A stretch of 39,934 nt of DNA from Rikenellaceae bacterium (GTDB lineage Bacteria > Bacteroidota > Bacteroidia > Bacteroidales > Rikenellaceae), in NCBI GenBank assembly GCA_031262465.1, contig JAISHQ010000117.1, positions 1 to 39,934 on the forward strand, read 5' to 3'. The position numbers and the translations under genes were made by a program. The notes under the pieces were generated by a model. It was not told the origin of the DNA. It was given only the letters and a program-made list of their open reading frames with translations, and ran no database searches. Positions 31,913 through 39,934 of this stretch are shown piece after piece (position 1 is the first letter of the stretch; each line of letters begins with the position of its first letter).

Positions 31913-33385
31913 ATGGCACCCAAACTTCACTTTCAGCCGCAAGACACGGCTTTTATGCAACAGAAAGGGATTACTCCGGATGTTGTCGAGCGTCAAATTG
32001 ACTATTTCCGGACGGGATTTCCGTTCCTGCCCATCGTCACTGCCGCTGTGGTCGGCGACGGAATCACGCGCCTGACCCCGGAGGAGACCGATCGGTTGGC
32101 CGAGGTATATGACCGGGAAGCCCGGAGGCTCGCGGTGGTGAAATTTGTGCCCGCTTCGGGAGCCGCCAGCCGGATGTTCAAGGAGATGTATGAGTTTGTG
32201 AACGACGGCAAGGAGAGCGATGCGGTGCGGACGGCGCTGAACGAGCTGAAAAAATTTGCCTTTTACGACGAATTGATGTCGCTTCTGCCTGCCGAAGCAG
32301 ACGAGCGGACGATCGTTCAATATATTATAGAAAAGGGACTTAGGTACGGCAAATCGCCCAAAGCGTTGATCTTGTTTCATCGCTATCCCGCCGGGAGCCG
32401 CACGGCCTTGGAGGAGCACCTCTGCGAGGGGGCGTTGTACGCCACTTCGGGCGATGGCACGGCTCATATTCATTTTACCCTCTCGCCGGAGCACGAGGCG
32501 GGCTTCCGCGCGTTGGTCGACCGGGTCAGGGGCGAGTACGAGCGGCAGTTTGGCGTGACCTATCGGATTGATTATTCTCAACAAAAGCCAAAAACCGACA
32601 CCATCGCCGTCGATTTGAACAACGAACCTTTCCGCGAAAAGGACGGCTCGATCCTCTTTCGGCCGGGCGGACACGGAGCGTTGCTCGAAAACCTGAATGA
32701 TATTGACGCCGATCTGATCTTCATCAAGACGATCGACAACGTTTGCCCCGACCGGATGAAGCCCACAACGACCCTCTATAAAAAGGCCTTAGCCGGGCTG
32801 TTGCTTGAACGGCAAACGGCCATTTTCCACTACCTCGCCCGCGCTGAGTGGGACGAGGCGACGACCGAGGACGTGGCTCATTTTGCCCAAGAGCGGCTGT
32901 CGTGGGCACCGGCACCCGATTTCCCGACCCTAAGCACCGCCGAGCGAGAACGCATCCTGCGCAGTGTGCTCGACCGCCCGATTCGGGTGTGCGGCATGGT
33001 CAAAAACGAGGGTGAGCCGGGCGGAGGCCCGTTCTGGGTGCAGAATAGCGACGGATCGTTGTCGCTTCAGATCGCCGAATCGTCGCAGATTGCCCCCGAA
33101 CAAAAAGGGCTGATGCAAGAGGCGACCCATTTCAATCCGGTCGATTTGGTCTGCGGCGTGCGCAATTACAAAGGGGAGAAATACGACCTGACCCGCTATG
33201 TCGACCCGCAAACGGGCTTCATCTCGACCAAATCGAAAGACGGTCGGGAGCTGAAGGCGCAGGAGTTGCCGGGGTTGTGGAACGGCGCGATGGCCCGGTG
33301 GAACACGATTTTTGTGGAGGTTCCGATCGAGACGTTCAACCCGGTCAAAACGGTCAATGACCTGCTGCGTCCCCAGCATCAATAA
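31913..33385 (+). CDS. DUF4301 family protein
   Basis: The 490-residue protein matches the Bacteroidota DUF4301 family, with GITPDVVERQIDYFRTGFPFL, VVGDGITRL, KFVPASGAASRMFKEMYE, LFRPGGHGALLENLND and IKTIDNVCPD. The GHGAL and GD-rich features resemble sugar-phosphate nucleotidyltransferases, and the family has been likened to them, but no activity is known to me. The start is the ATG at 31913; the open frame 21 codons upstream lies in the AT-rich leader. The V-type ATPase genes begin 34 nt after the stop, with no terminator between, so some co-transcription is possible. Confidence 0.85.
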   Translation: MAPKLHFQPQDTAFMQQKGITPDVVERQIDYFRTGFPFLPIVTAAVVGDGITRLTPEETDRLAEVYDREARRLAVVKFVPASGAASRMFKEMYEFVNDGKESDAVRTALNELKKFAFYDELMSLLPAEADERTIVQYIIEKGLRYGKSPKALILFHRYPAGSRTALEEHLCEGALYATSGDGTAHIHFTLSPEHEAGFRALVDRVRGEYERQFGVTYRIDYSQQKPKTDTIAVDLNNEPFREKDGSILFRPGGHGALLENLNDIDADLIFIKTIDNVCPDRMKPTTTLYKKALAGLLLERQTAIFHYLARAEWDEATTEDVAHFAQERLSWAPAPDFPTLSTAERERILRSVLDRPIRVCGMVKNEGEPGGGPFWVQNSDGSLSLQIAESSQIAPEQKGLMQEATHFNPVDLVCGVRNYKGEKYDLTRYVDPQTGFISTKSKDGRELKAQELPGLWNGAMARWNTIFVEVPIETFNPVKTVNDLLRPQHQ

Positions 33386-33419
33386 GAAAGAAAAAACAAA
33401 AATATAAAAACGAAAACTA

Positions 33420-34037
33420 ATGCAAGACAAACTCCAAAAACTGACCCAAAAGCTCTACGAAGAGGGGCTTTCCAAAGGGCGAAGCGATGCCGACGAGCTG
33501 GTGAAAAAGGCCAAAGCCGAAGCGGCCGCGATCGTAAACGAAGCCAAGGTAAAGGCCGAGTCGATCCTCAACGACGCTCGGCGCGGTGCCGAAGAGCTGA
33601 AGAAGAACACCGAGACGGAGGTGGCTCTGGCCTCGCGGCAGGTGATCGCCACGCTCAAGGAGCAGATTCAAAGCCTCGTCACGGCGCGGGAGATCACCCC
33701 GAAGATTCAGGATACCGTCCGGGACGAGGCTTTCCTGAAGGAGGCGATCCTCAACATCTGCAAAAATTGGGAAGGCAATCTGCAAACCGACACCCAGTTG
33801 GATGTCATGTTGCCCCAAAGCGCGAAAGAGGAGTTCCAGCGCGAGTTGAAAAAGATGCTCGCTCAGGCACTCTCCCGACCGGTGGAGGTCAAGACCGACG
33901 ACCGGGTAAAATCGGGCTTCAAGGTGGCACCTCAGGCGGGCGGCTATTACATCAGCTTTACGGACGAGGATTTCGACGCGCTCTTCCGCGAATACCTGCG
34001 CCCCAAAGTGGCAGAACTGCTTTACGGTCAGGCTTAA
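33420..34037 (+). CDS. ntpE: V/A-type ATPase subunit E (peripheral stalk)
   Basis: The 205-residue protein has a long alanine/lysine-rich coiled coil in its first half (DADELVKKAKAEAAAIVNEAK) and a globular C-terminal domain ending EYLRPKVAELLYGQA, like subunit E, which joins the catalytic head to the membrane part as a stator. It is the first gene of the ATPase cluster, preceded by an A-rich leader. Subunits F and G and the C subunit are not seen; DUF2764 next door probably stands in for C. Confidence 0.9.
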   Translation: MQDKLQKLTQKLYEEGLSKGRSDADELVKKAKAEAAAIVNEAKVKAESILNDARRGAEELKKNTETEVALASRQVIATLKEQIQSLVTAREITPKIQDTVRDEAFLKEAILNICKNWEGNLQTDTQLDVMLPQSAKEEFQRELKKMLAQALSRPVEVKTDDRVKSGFKVAPQAGGYYISFTDEDFDALFREYLRPKVAELLYGQA

Positions 34038-34048
34038 CGAGTTAAACC

Positions 34049-34939
34049 ATGGCTCGTAACTATTATTACCTCGTCGCGGGGCTTCGCGAGTATGCCATCG
34101 ACGCCGACACCAAAGGCTTCGATGCGGTGGCTCTGCGCGATGAAATCGCCGAGGGGCTTTGTGAGGCCGACCGGGAGCACCTGCGGGAATTTTATACCTT
34201 CTTCGACATCGTCAACCTCATCTCGCTGTGGAACGAAAAGAGTGGTTTCAACCCGCTCGGCAACCGAAGCAAGGAGGCGTTGGAAGAGGAGATGAAACAA
34301 CCCGAGGGGTTGCCGCCCTACATCGGCGCGGTGATTTTGGCCTATCGCAACCGAATCAAAGAGGACAAATCGAACGACATCGACGAGACGATCGACACCG
34401 ACCTGCCTTTCGGGCGCACCCTGTGGACGCGCTTTTACGAAGCTTGTGCCCAATCGGGCAGTGAATTTGTCCGCCGCTGGTACGCTTTCGACCGGCAACT
34501 GCGCAACATCAGCGCCGCCTATACCGCGCGGAGGTTGGGGCGCGACGTGGCCCCTGAGCTGGTCGGCGAGAGCGAGATCAACGACGCGCTGGCGCGCAAC
34601 TCGTCGGCCGATTTCGGGCTGAAGGCCGAGATCGACTACATCGACACGTTGGTTCAGATTCTCGAAAACAAGAATATGGTCGAAAAAGAGCGGCAACTCG
34701 ACCTGTTGCGCTGGCAGACGGCGGACGAGATGACCGATTTCGACTATTTCAACCTGAATAAGATTTTGGCCTATTGCGTCAAAATCAACATCATACACCG
34801 CTGGATGAGCCTCGACGCGAAGATCGGCAACGAAATGTTCCTGCGCTTGGTCGACCAAATGACCGGTCGGGCGATCGTCAGCCGCGCAGTCGATGCTGTT
34901 GAGGGGCTGGATAACCGGGCGAAACGAGTGAAAAATTAA
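34049..34939 (+). CDS. DUF2764 family V-type ATPase accessory subunit
   Basis: The 296-residue protein starts NYYYLVAGLREY and is mostly helical; it is the DUF2764 family that in Bacteroidota always sits in V-type ATPase operons at the place where other bacteria have subunit C (the socket for the rotor shaft). A role as C-like subunit is inferred from position and the YYYLVAGL start, which recalls subunit C proteins. It starts 11 nt after ntpE and ends 25 nt before ntpA. Confidence 0.88.
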   Translation: MARNYYYLVAGLREYAIDADTKGFDAVALRDEIAEGLCEADREHLREFYTFFDIVNLISLWNEKSGFNPLGNRSKEALEEEMKQPEGLPPYIGAVILAYRNRIKEDKSNDIDETIDTDLPFGRTLWTRFYEACAQSGSEFVRRWYAFDRQLRNISAAYTARRLGRDVAPELVGESEINDALARNSSADFGLKAEIDYIDTLVQILENKNMVEKERQLDLLRWQTADEMTDFDYFNLNKILAYCVKINIIHRWMSLDAKIGNEMFLRLVDQMTGRAIVSRAVDAVEGLDNRAKRVKN

Positions 34940-34964
34940 AAATAAAAATAATAATAGCATTCAG

Positions 34965-36722
34965 ATGAAAACAACAGGGCGAATTAGTGGGATCACGGCG
35001 AACCTGGTGACGGTGGCCGTCGACGGCCCGGTGGGACAGAACGAAATCTGTTACATCTGTCAGGGCGACCTGCGCCTGATGGCCGAGGTCATCAAGGTGA
35101 CCGGCGACAAGGTCTTCATTCAGGTCTTCGACAGCACCCGAGGCATCAAAATCGGCGACAAAGTCGAGTTCGACGGCCACATGTTAGAGGTCGAATTGGG
35201 GCCGGGGCTTCTGTCGCGCAATTACGACGGACTGCAAAATGACTTGGCACAGATGGAGAGCCTCTTCATCGAACGGGGTTCCCGCACCGATCCGCTGGAC
35301 TACAACAGCACGTGGGATTTCAAGCCGATCGCTTCTGTGGGCGACAAGGTCGTGGCCGGCGACTGGTTGGGCGAGGTCGACGAAAAGGGCTTTTCGCACA
35401 AGATCATGGTGCCGTTTGCTTTCAAGGGCGGTTATACGGTCAAAAGCGTGAATGCGGCTGGTAATTACCAAATTACCGACACGATGGCCGTGCTGACCGA
35501 CACAGACGACAAGGAGCACCCGGTGACCATGATCCAAAAATGGCCGGTCAAAATGGCCGTGTTGGCCTATAAGGAAAAACCGCGCCCGTCGAAGATGATG
35601 GAGACGGGGGTGCGCCCGATCGACACCTTCAACCCGATTGCCGAAGGGGGTACGGGATTTATTCCGGGGCCGTTCGGTGCGGGGAAAACGGTGTTGCAAC
35701 ACGCCATTGCCAAACAGGCCGATGCCGACATTGTGATGATGATCGCCTGCGGTGAGCGCGCCAACGAGGTGGTCGAAATCTTCACCGAGTTCCCGGAGCT
35801 GGTCGACCCGCGCACCGGGCAACAACTCATGGAGCGTACCATTATTATATGTAACACCTCGAATATGCCCGTGGCCGCTCGCGAGGCCTCGGTTTATACC
35901 GGCATGGCCATTGGCGAATACTATCGGGCGATGGGGCTGAAAGTGCTGATCTTGGCCGACTCGACCTCGCGTTGGGCACAGGCCTTGCGCGAAATGTCGA
36001 ACCGGTTGGAAGAGCTTCCGGGGCAGGATGCCTTCCCGATGGACCTCTCGTCGATCATCTCGACCTATTATGCGCGCGCCGGTTTGGTTTACCTGAACAA
36101 CGGGCAGACGGGGTCGGTGACCTTCCTCGGGACGGTATCTCCGGCCGGGGGGAACCTGAAGGAGCCGGTGACCGAGTCGACCAAGAAAACGGCGCGCTGT
36201 TTCTACGCCCTCTCCCAACAACGGGCCGACAGCAAGCGTTATCCCTCGATCGACCCGCTGGACAGCTATTCAAAATACTTGGAATACCCCGAAATTGTCG
36301 AATACCTCGACAAAAACGTCGAACCGGGCTGGGCCGCTCGCGTGATGCAGGGCAAGACCATTGTCCGCCGGGGGAAAGAGGCCGCCGAACAGATCAACAT
36401 CCTCGGCGACGACGGGGTGCCGATCGACTACCACGACCGTTTTTGGAAATCGGAGCTGATCGACTTTGTGATCCTGCAACAGGACGCCTTCGACTCGATC
36501 GACGCGATGACCCCGATGCAGCGGCAGAAATATATGTTCAATTTCGTGCTGGAAATCTGTACGATGTCGTTCCATTACGCCGATTTTGAAGATTGCCAAA
36601 ACTTCTTCAAGGAGTTGATTAACCTCTTCAAACAGATGAACTACGCCGAATTTGAGAGCGAGCAGTTTAACACGTACCGCAAAAAACTCGATCAGGTTCT
36701 CTCGACAAAAACCGAAAAATGA
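34965..36722 (+). CDS. ntpA: V/A-type ATPase catalytic subunit A
   Basis: The 585-residue protein is the catalytic subunit: beta-barrel start with TTGRISGITANLVTVAVDGPVGQNE, a 90-residue non-homologous insert with GDWLGEVDE, then METGVRPIDTFNPIAEGGTGFIPG and the P-loop GPFGAGKT at 235-242, GERANEVVE, LILADSTSRWAQALREMSNRLEELPGQDAFP, and the C-terminal helical domain. It binds and hydrolyses or makes ATP in alternation with subunit B. The last four bases overlap the ATG of ntpB. Confidence 0.97.
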   Translation: MKTTGRISGITANLVTVAVDGPVGQNEICYICQGDLRLMAEVIKVTGDKVFIQVFDSTRGIKIGDKVEFDGHMLEVELGPGLLSRNYDGLQNDLAQMESLFIERGSRTDPLDYNSTWDFKPIASVGDKVVAGDWLGEVDEKGFSHKIMVPFAFKGGYTVKSVNAAGNYQITDTMAVLTDTDDKEHPVTMIQKWPVKMAVLAYKEKPRPSKMMETGVRPIDTFNPIAEGGTGFIPGPFGAGKTVLQHAIAKQADADIVMMIACGERANEVVEIFTEFPELVDPRTGQQLMERTIIICNTSNMPVAAREASVYTGMAIGEYYRAMGLKVLILADSTSRWAQALREMSNRLEELPGQDAFPMDLSSIISTYYARAGLVYLNNGQTGSVTFLGTVSPAGGNLKEPVTESTKKTARCFYALSQQRADSKRYPSIDPLDSYSKYLEYPEIVEYLDKNVEPGWAARVMQGKTIVRRGKEAAEQINILGDDGVPIDYHDRFWKSELIDFVILQQDAFDSIDAMTPMQRQKYMFNFVLEICTMSFHYADFEDCQNFFKELINLFKQMNYAEFESEQFNTYRKKLDQVLSTKTEK

Positions 36723-38050
36723 TGAAAACAAAGGCTTTTCAAAAAGTATATACCCAAATCGAAAACATCACCAAGGCCACGGTGACGCTCAAGGCGACCG
36801 GTGTGGGCAACGACGAGCTGGCGACCGTTGGCGGCAAACTGGCTCAGGTGGTGAAAATGGAGGGCGACACGGTGACCCTGCAAATTTTCTCGGGCACCGA
36901 AAATATCGCCACCGACTCGGAGGTGATCTTCCACGGCGCGCCGCCGACCCTGCGGGTGAGCGACGAGCTGGCCGGACGCTTCTTCAACGCCTATGGAGAG
37001 CCGCTCTACGGCGCTCCGATCACCTCGGGCGAAGAGCGCGAAACGGGCGGGCCGACGGTCAACCCCTTCCGCCGGATTCAGCCCTCGGAGCTGATCGCCA
37101 CGGGGATCGCCGGGATCGACCTGAACAACACCATCGTCTCGGGGCAGAAGATTCCCTTCTTCGCCGACACCGACCAGCCCTACAATCAGGTGATGGCCAT
37201 GGTGGCTCTGCGGGCCGAGGCCGACAAAATCATCCTCGGGGGGATGGGCTTGACCAACGACGACTTCCTCTATTTCAAAAACGTCTTCGAGAACGCCGGT
37301 GCCCTCGACCGCATCGTGAGCTTTGTCAACACCACCGAGAACCCGCCGGTCGAACGCCTCTTGGTGCCCGATATGGCGCTGACTGCCGCCGAATATTTCG
37401 CCGTGGACAAAGGGGAGAAAGTGCTTGTGTTGTTGACCGACATGACCCTCTACGCCGATGCGTTGGCCATCGTCTCGAACCGCATGGATCAAATCCCGTC
37501 GAAGGACAGTATGCCCGGCTCGCTCTACTCCGACTTGGCCAAAATCTACGAAAAGGCGGTGCAACTGCCCAACGGCGGGTCGATCACCATCATCGCCGTG
37601 ACCACCCTCTCCGGGGGCGACATCACCCACGCGGTGCCCGACAACACGGGGTACATCACTGAGGGACAGCTCTTCCTGCGCAACGACACCGACACGTCGA
37701 AGGTGATCGTCGACCCGTTCCGAAGCCTGTCGCGCCTGAAACAGCTTGTGATCGGCAAAAAAACGCGCAAAGACCACCCGCAGGTGATGAACGCCGCTGT
37801 GCGTCTCTACGCCGACGCGGCCAACGCCAAAACCAAGTTGGAGAACGGTTTCGACCTGACCGATTACGACGAACGCACCCTCGGCTTTGCCCGCGAATAT
37901 TCGGAAAAACTGCTCTCGATCGACGTGAACATCGACATCACCTCGATGCTCGACACCGCATGGGCACTCTTTGCCAAGTATTTCACCAAAAACGAAGTCG
38001 CCATCAAAGACGAATTTACCGAGAAATACTGGCCGAAAGGCAACGAATAA
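36719..38050 (+). CDS. ntpB: V/A-type ATPase regulatory subunit B
   Basis: The 443-residue protein is the non-catalytic subunit B: QKVYTQIENITKATVTLKA at the start, FFNAYGEPLYGAPITSGEERETGGPTVNPFRR, ELIATGIAGIDLNNTIVSGQKIPFFAD with no P-loop lysine, and LVLLTDMTLYADALAIVSNRMDQIPSKDSMPGSLYSDLAKIYEKA. It pairs with A in the head. The start ATGATG gives two possible Mets; the first overlaps the stop of ntpA. Its stop is followed by a 399-nt gap full of hairpins. Confidence 0.96.
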   Translation: MMKTKAFQKVYTQIENITKATVTLKATGVGNDELATVGGKLAQVVKMEGDTVTLQIFSGTENIATDSEVIFHGAPPTLRVSDELAGRFFNAYGEPLYGAPITSGEERETGGPTVNPFRRIQPSELIATGIAGIDLNNTIVSGQKIPFFADTDQPYNQVMAMVALRAEADKIILGGMGLTNDDFLYFKNVFENAGALDRIVSFVNTTENPPVERLLVPDMALTAAEYFAVDKGEKVLVLLTDMTLYADALAIVSNRMDQIPSKDSMPGSLYSDLAKIYEKAVQLPNGGSITIIAVTTLSGGDITHAVPDNTGYITEGQLFLRNDTDTSKVIVDPFRSLSRLKQLVIGKKTRKDHPQVMNAAVRLYADAANAKTKLENGFDLTDYDERTLGFAREYSEKLLSIDVNIDITSMLDTAWALFAKYFTKNEVAIKDEFTEKYWPKGNE

Positions 38051-38449
38051 CGTTCTTTGAGTACCGTTCAGAACTGGCGCTTTTAGAAAGCGCCGCAAAT
38101 CGTGCCTTTTTGAAAAAAGGCACCCCAAAAACTTCTGGGCGATACTGCGTATCGCATGACTCCGGCAGCTCTGTTCTCTCCGTTTGATCTCGCCGGCAAC
38201 TGGCCGAAGGCCTGTTGTTTTTAGCGAGCTAAGAATTGTTTTCCTGAAAACTTGTTTTCAAAACAATTCTTAACCCGCTAAAAATCGCATTTCATGCGAC
38301 AAACCGGCGAGATGGGCCGAAAAGGCGTGCGCTAAACGCCAAGTAAGGCACTGACATTCCCGGTGATTAAAAGTTTTTAGTGTCGTTTTTTACAAAAAAC
38401 GACGATTTTGGACACTTTTTTAAAAAGTGTCAGTTAAAGGCTAAGATAT
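38051..38449 (+). repeat. Structured gap inside the V-type ATPase operon (repeat copy 4 and further hairpins)
   Basis: It begins with the repeat's first two hairpins: GGCGC/GCGCC at about 38076-38094 and GTGCCTTTTT/AAAAAGGCAC. Then an unrelated nested structure: outer stem ATCTCGCCGG/CCGGCGAGAT (38187-38196/38304-38313) enclosing TTTTTAGCG/CGCTAAAAA and TAAGAATTGTTTT/AAAACAATTCTTA (13 bp). Then TCGTTTTTT/AAAAAACGA (38383-38402) and GACACTTTTT-T-AAAAAGTGTC (38411-38431), which ends 18 nt before the ntpD ATG. No open frame was found. Confidence 0.75.
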
Positions 38450-39049
38450 ATGGCTATAAAATTTCAATACAACAAGACCTCGTTGGGCGACATGGACAAA
38501 CAGCTCAAGATGCGCACGCGGGCATTGCCTACGATCAAGAGCAAGGAGTCGGCCCTGCGCCTGGAGGTGAAAAAGGCCAAGGACGAGGCCACCGAGTACG
38601 GCGAACGACTTCAGCGGCTGATCGCCCGGTACGACTACATGGTCGCGCTGTGGGGCGAGTTCGATCCGGAGTTGTTGCAGGTTGCCGATGTGCGGATGAC
38701 GATCTCGAAGATCGCCGGGGTGCGCATCCCCCTGTTGGAGGAGGTGATTTTTACCGAAAAACCGTATGATCTGTTCAGCTCACCGGCGTGGATTGCCGAC
38801 GGCATCGCCGCGCTCAAGGAGCTGGCCGAAACCGGCTTGAGGCGCGAGTTTATGAACCGGAAGATGGAACTGCTCGACCATGCGCGCAAGAAGACCACGC
38901 AAAAGGTCAACCTCTATGAAAAGGTGCAGATTCCCGGCTATCAGGAGGCGATTTTGAAGATCAAGCGTTTTTTGGAAGACGAAGAAAATCTCTCGAAATC
39001 ATCGCAAAAAATTGTTAAAACCCGTCAGGAACAACAGGCTCAGTCATGA
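38450..39049 (+). CDS. ntpD: V/A-type ATPase subunit D (central rotor shaft)
   Basis: The 199-residue protein has two long coiled-coil helices at its ends and the start IKFQYNKTSLGDMDKQLKMRTRALPTIKSKESALR, typical of subunit D, the shaft that turns inside the A3B3 ring. The C-terminal helix has KVNLYEKVQIPGYQEAILKIKRFLED. It overlaps the next gene by 4 nt (ATGA). A plain Shine-Dalgarno-like AAAGG lies 10 nt before the ATG. Confidence 0.95.
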   Translation: MAIKFQYNKTSLGDMDKQLKMRTRALPTIKSKESALRLEVKKAKDEATEYGERLQRLIARYDYMVALWGEFDPELLQVADVRMTISKIAGVRIPLLEEVIFTEKPYDLFSSPAWIADGIAALKELAETGLRREFMNRKMELLDHARKKTTQKVNLYEKVQIPGYQEAILKIKRFLEDEENLSKSSQKIVKTRQEQQAQS

Positions 39050-39934
39050 TCGTACCGATGATAAAATACAGCTTCGTCCTGTTTTATAAGGATTACGAAG
39101 CATTTCTCGCTCAACTCCAAGAGTTGGGACTGGTCGATATTACGGTCTCGGGGTGGGAACCCAGCGAGGACGAGCGGCGGCTGATGACCGAAATCGACCA
39201 ACAACGCAAGGCGATGAAAACCCTCGCGGAGTTGCGTAAAAACGAGCTTGGCACCCGCGCCGAGGCTTTTGACTCGCCCGAGGAGGCTTTGCGGCACTTT
39301 GTCGAGGCTTCGGCCGAGATCGACCGCCTGCACGCCGAGGCGGCCAAGTTGCAAAAAGAGATTGCCGATTTGGAACCGTGGGGTGATTTCTCCAAGGCAC
39401 GGATCGATCAGTTGGCCGAAAACGGGATCAAACTCCACCTGTTCACCGCTTTTACCAAAGAGTTCGACCTGCGCGCCGAGGGGTGGAAAACCGAATTTGC
39501 CGTCGAAGAGATCGCCCGAAAAAACGGCGTGGTCTACTTTGCAATTGTTACCGGGCACGGGGGAAAACCGGTCGAAATTAACGCCACGGAGGTCAAGATG
39601 CCCGAGCGTACCGCACAGGAGCGCAAAGCCGACCTGACCGACCTCTACCAAGCCTTAGAAACGGAGCGGCAACAGCTCGAACGGGCCGCCGAAAGCCTCG
39701 ACGAACTGGACGAATACGGCAAACAGTTGCGCGAGCAGTTAGACCTGAGCCGGGTCAACACCTCCGCCCTGCGGCAAGCCGACGGGGCATTGGTGGTGAT
39801 GGAGGGCTGGGCACCCGCCGAGGCGCAGGAGAAAGTCGATGCCTTTCTGGCCGACGACGAGACCGCCTACACCACCAAAGAGGAGCCGCAGGCCGAAGAC
39901 GAACCGCCGGTGTTGTTGAAAAACAACCGCTTTG
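39046..39934 (+). CDS. ntpI: V/A-type ATPase subunit I, 5' part (continues past the window)
   Basis: From the ATG at 39046 the frame is open to the last base and gives about 296 residues. The sequence begins MIVPMIKYSFVLFYKDYEAF and shows long helices rich in Glu, Ala and Arg and a middle alpha/beta part (KLHLFTAFTKEFDLRAEG, VVYFAIVTG), the pattern of the cytoplasmic N-terminal half of subunit I; the membrane half lies outside. Subunit I holds the stator and forms the ion half-channels with ring subunit K, expected next. The start overlaps the ntpD stop. Confidence 0.9.
   Translation, partial: MIVPMIKYSFVLFYKDYEAFLAQLQELGLVDITVSGWEPSEDERRLMTEIDQQRKAMKTLAELRKNELGTRAEAFDSPEEALRHFVEASAEIDRLHAEAAKLQKEIADLEPWGDFSKARIDQLAENGIKLHLFTAFTKEFDLRAEGWKTEFAVEEIARKNGVVYFAIVTGHGGKPVEINATEVKMPERTAQERKADLTDLYQALETERQQLERAAESLDELDEYGKQLREQLDLSRVNTSALRQADGALVVMEGWAPAEAQEKVDAFLADDETAYTTKEEPQAEDEPPVLLKNNRF

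Overview
The window looks like the chromosome of an anaerobic member of the Bacteroidota, most likely the Bacteroidales. The reasons are promoter boxes of the TAnnTTTG type (with TTG about 18-20 nt upstream at several of them) in front of many genes, a V/A-type ATPase operon that carries a DUF2764 subunit, a SusC-plug-like repeat protein fused to an M56 peptidase, a DUF4301 protein and a six-bladed propeller lipoprotein. The DNA is GC-rich in genes and AT-rich at promoters. A Rikenellaceae-like (Alistipes-like) source would fit, but that is only a guess. There is no phage, plasmid, CRISPR array or complete insertion sequence.

Layout. 1-4.75 kb: 3' part of a pirin gene, a c-di-AMP phosphodiesterase-type membrane HD protein (minus strand), then uracil-DNA glycosylase and a dihydrouridine synthase that overlap. 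5.2-9.2 kb: stand-alone TrpB2, a family 2 glycosyltransferase (minus) and a divergent S41 protease. 9.2-13.2 kb (minus): propeller lipoprotein, BlaI-type repressor and an M56 peptidase with five tandem plug-like domains, behind a promoter with a palindrome between its -33 and -7 boxes. 13.4-17.1 kb (minus): a GlsB-type membrane protein, and an oligopeptide transporter (OPT) with tripeptidase PepT. 17.2-21.5 kb: a MATE exporter, then a four-gene 2-oxoacid:ferredoxin oxidoreductase operon (VOR type). 22-22.8 kb (minus): a truncated CapF-like sugar dehydratase/epimerase. 22.9-28.1 kb: murC-ftsQ-ftsA-ftsZ, the end of the division/cell-wall cluster. 28.2-29.9 kb (minus): a POT peptide transporter and tRNA-Cys. 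30.4-33.4 kb: rpmH, a HAD phosphatase and a DUF4301 protein. 33.4 kb to the end: V-type ATPase genes E, DUF2764, A, B, D and I (I runs off the edge).

Together the genes suggest a peptide- and amino-acid-fermenting anaerobe: two peptide importers and PepT supply amino acids, VOR oxidises their 2-oxoacids to acyl-CoA with reduced ferredoxin, and the V-type ATPase couples ion gradient and ATP.

The most unusual content is between the genes. Three families of structured repeats recur: (i) a multi-hairpin element that sits about 15-45 nt after the stop codon of at least six genes, always in the sense direction of that gene, whose stems change in both arms between copies so that pairing is kept; (ii) a ~122-127 bp long-hairpin element present three times, twice inside the VOR operon; (iii) a ~135 bp element with CCTACCACC ends, present twice. 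These and the M56/BlaI/propeller locus are the best leads for undescribed biology.
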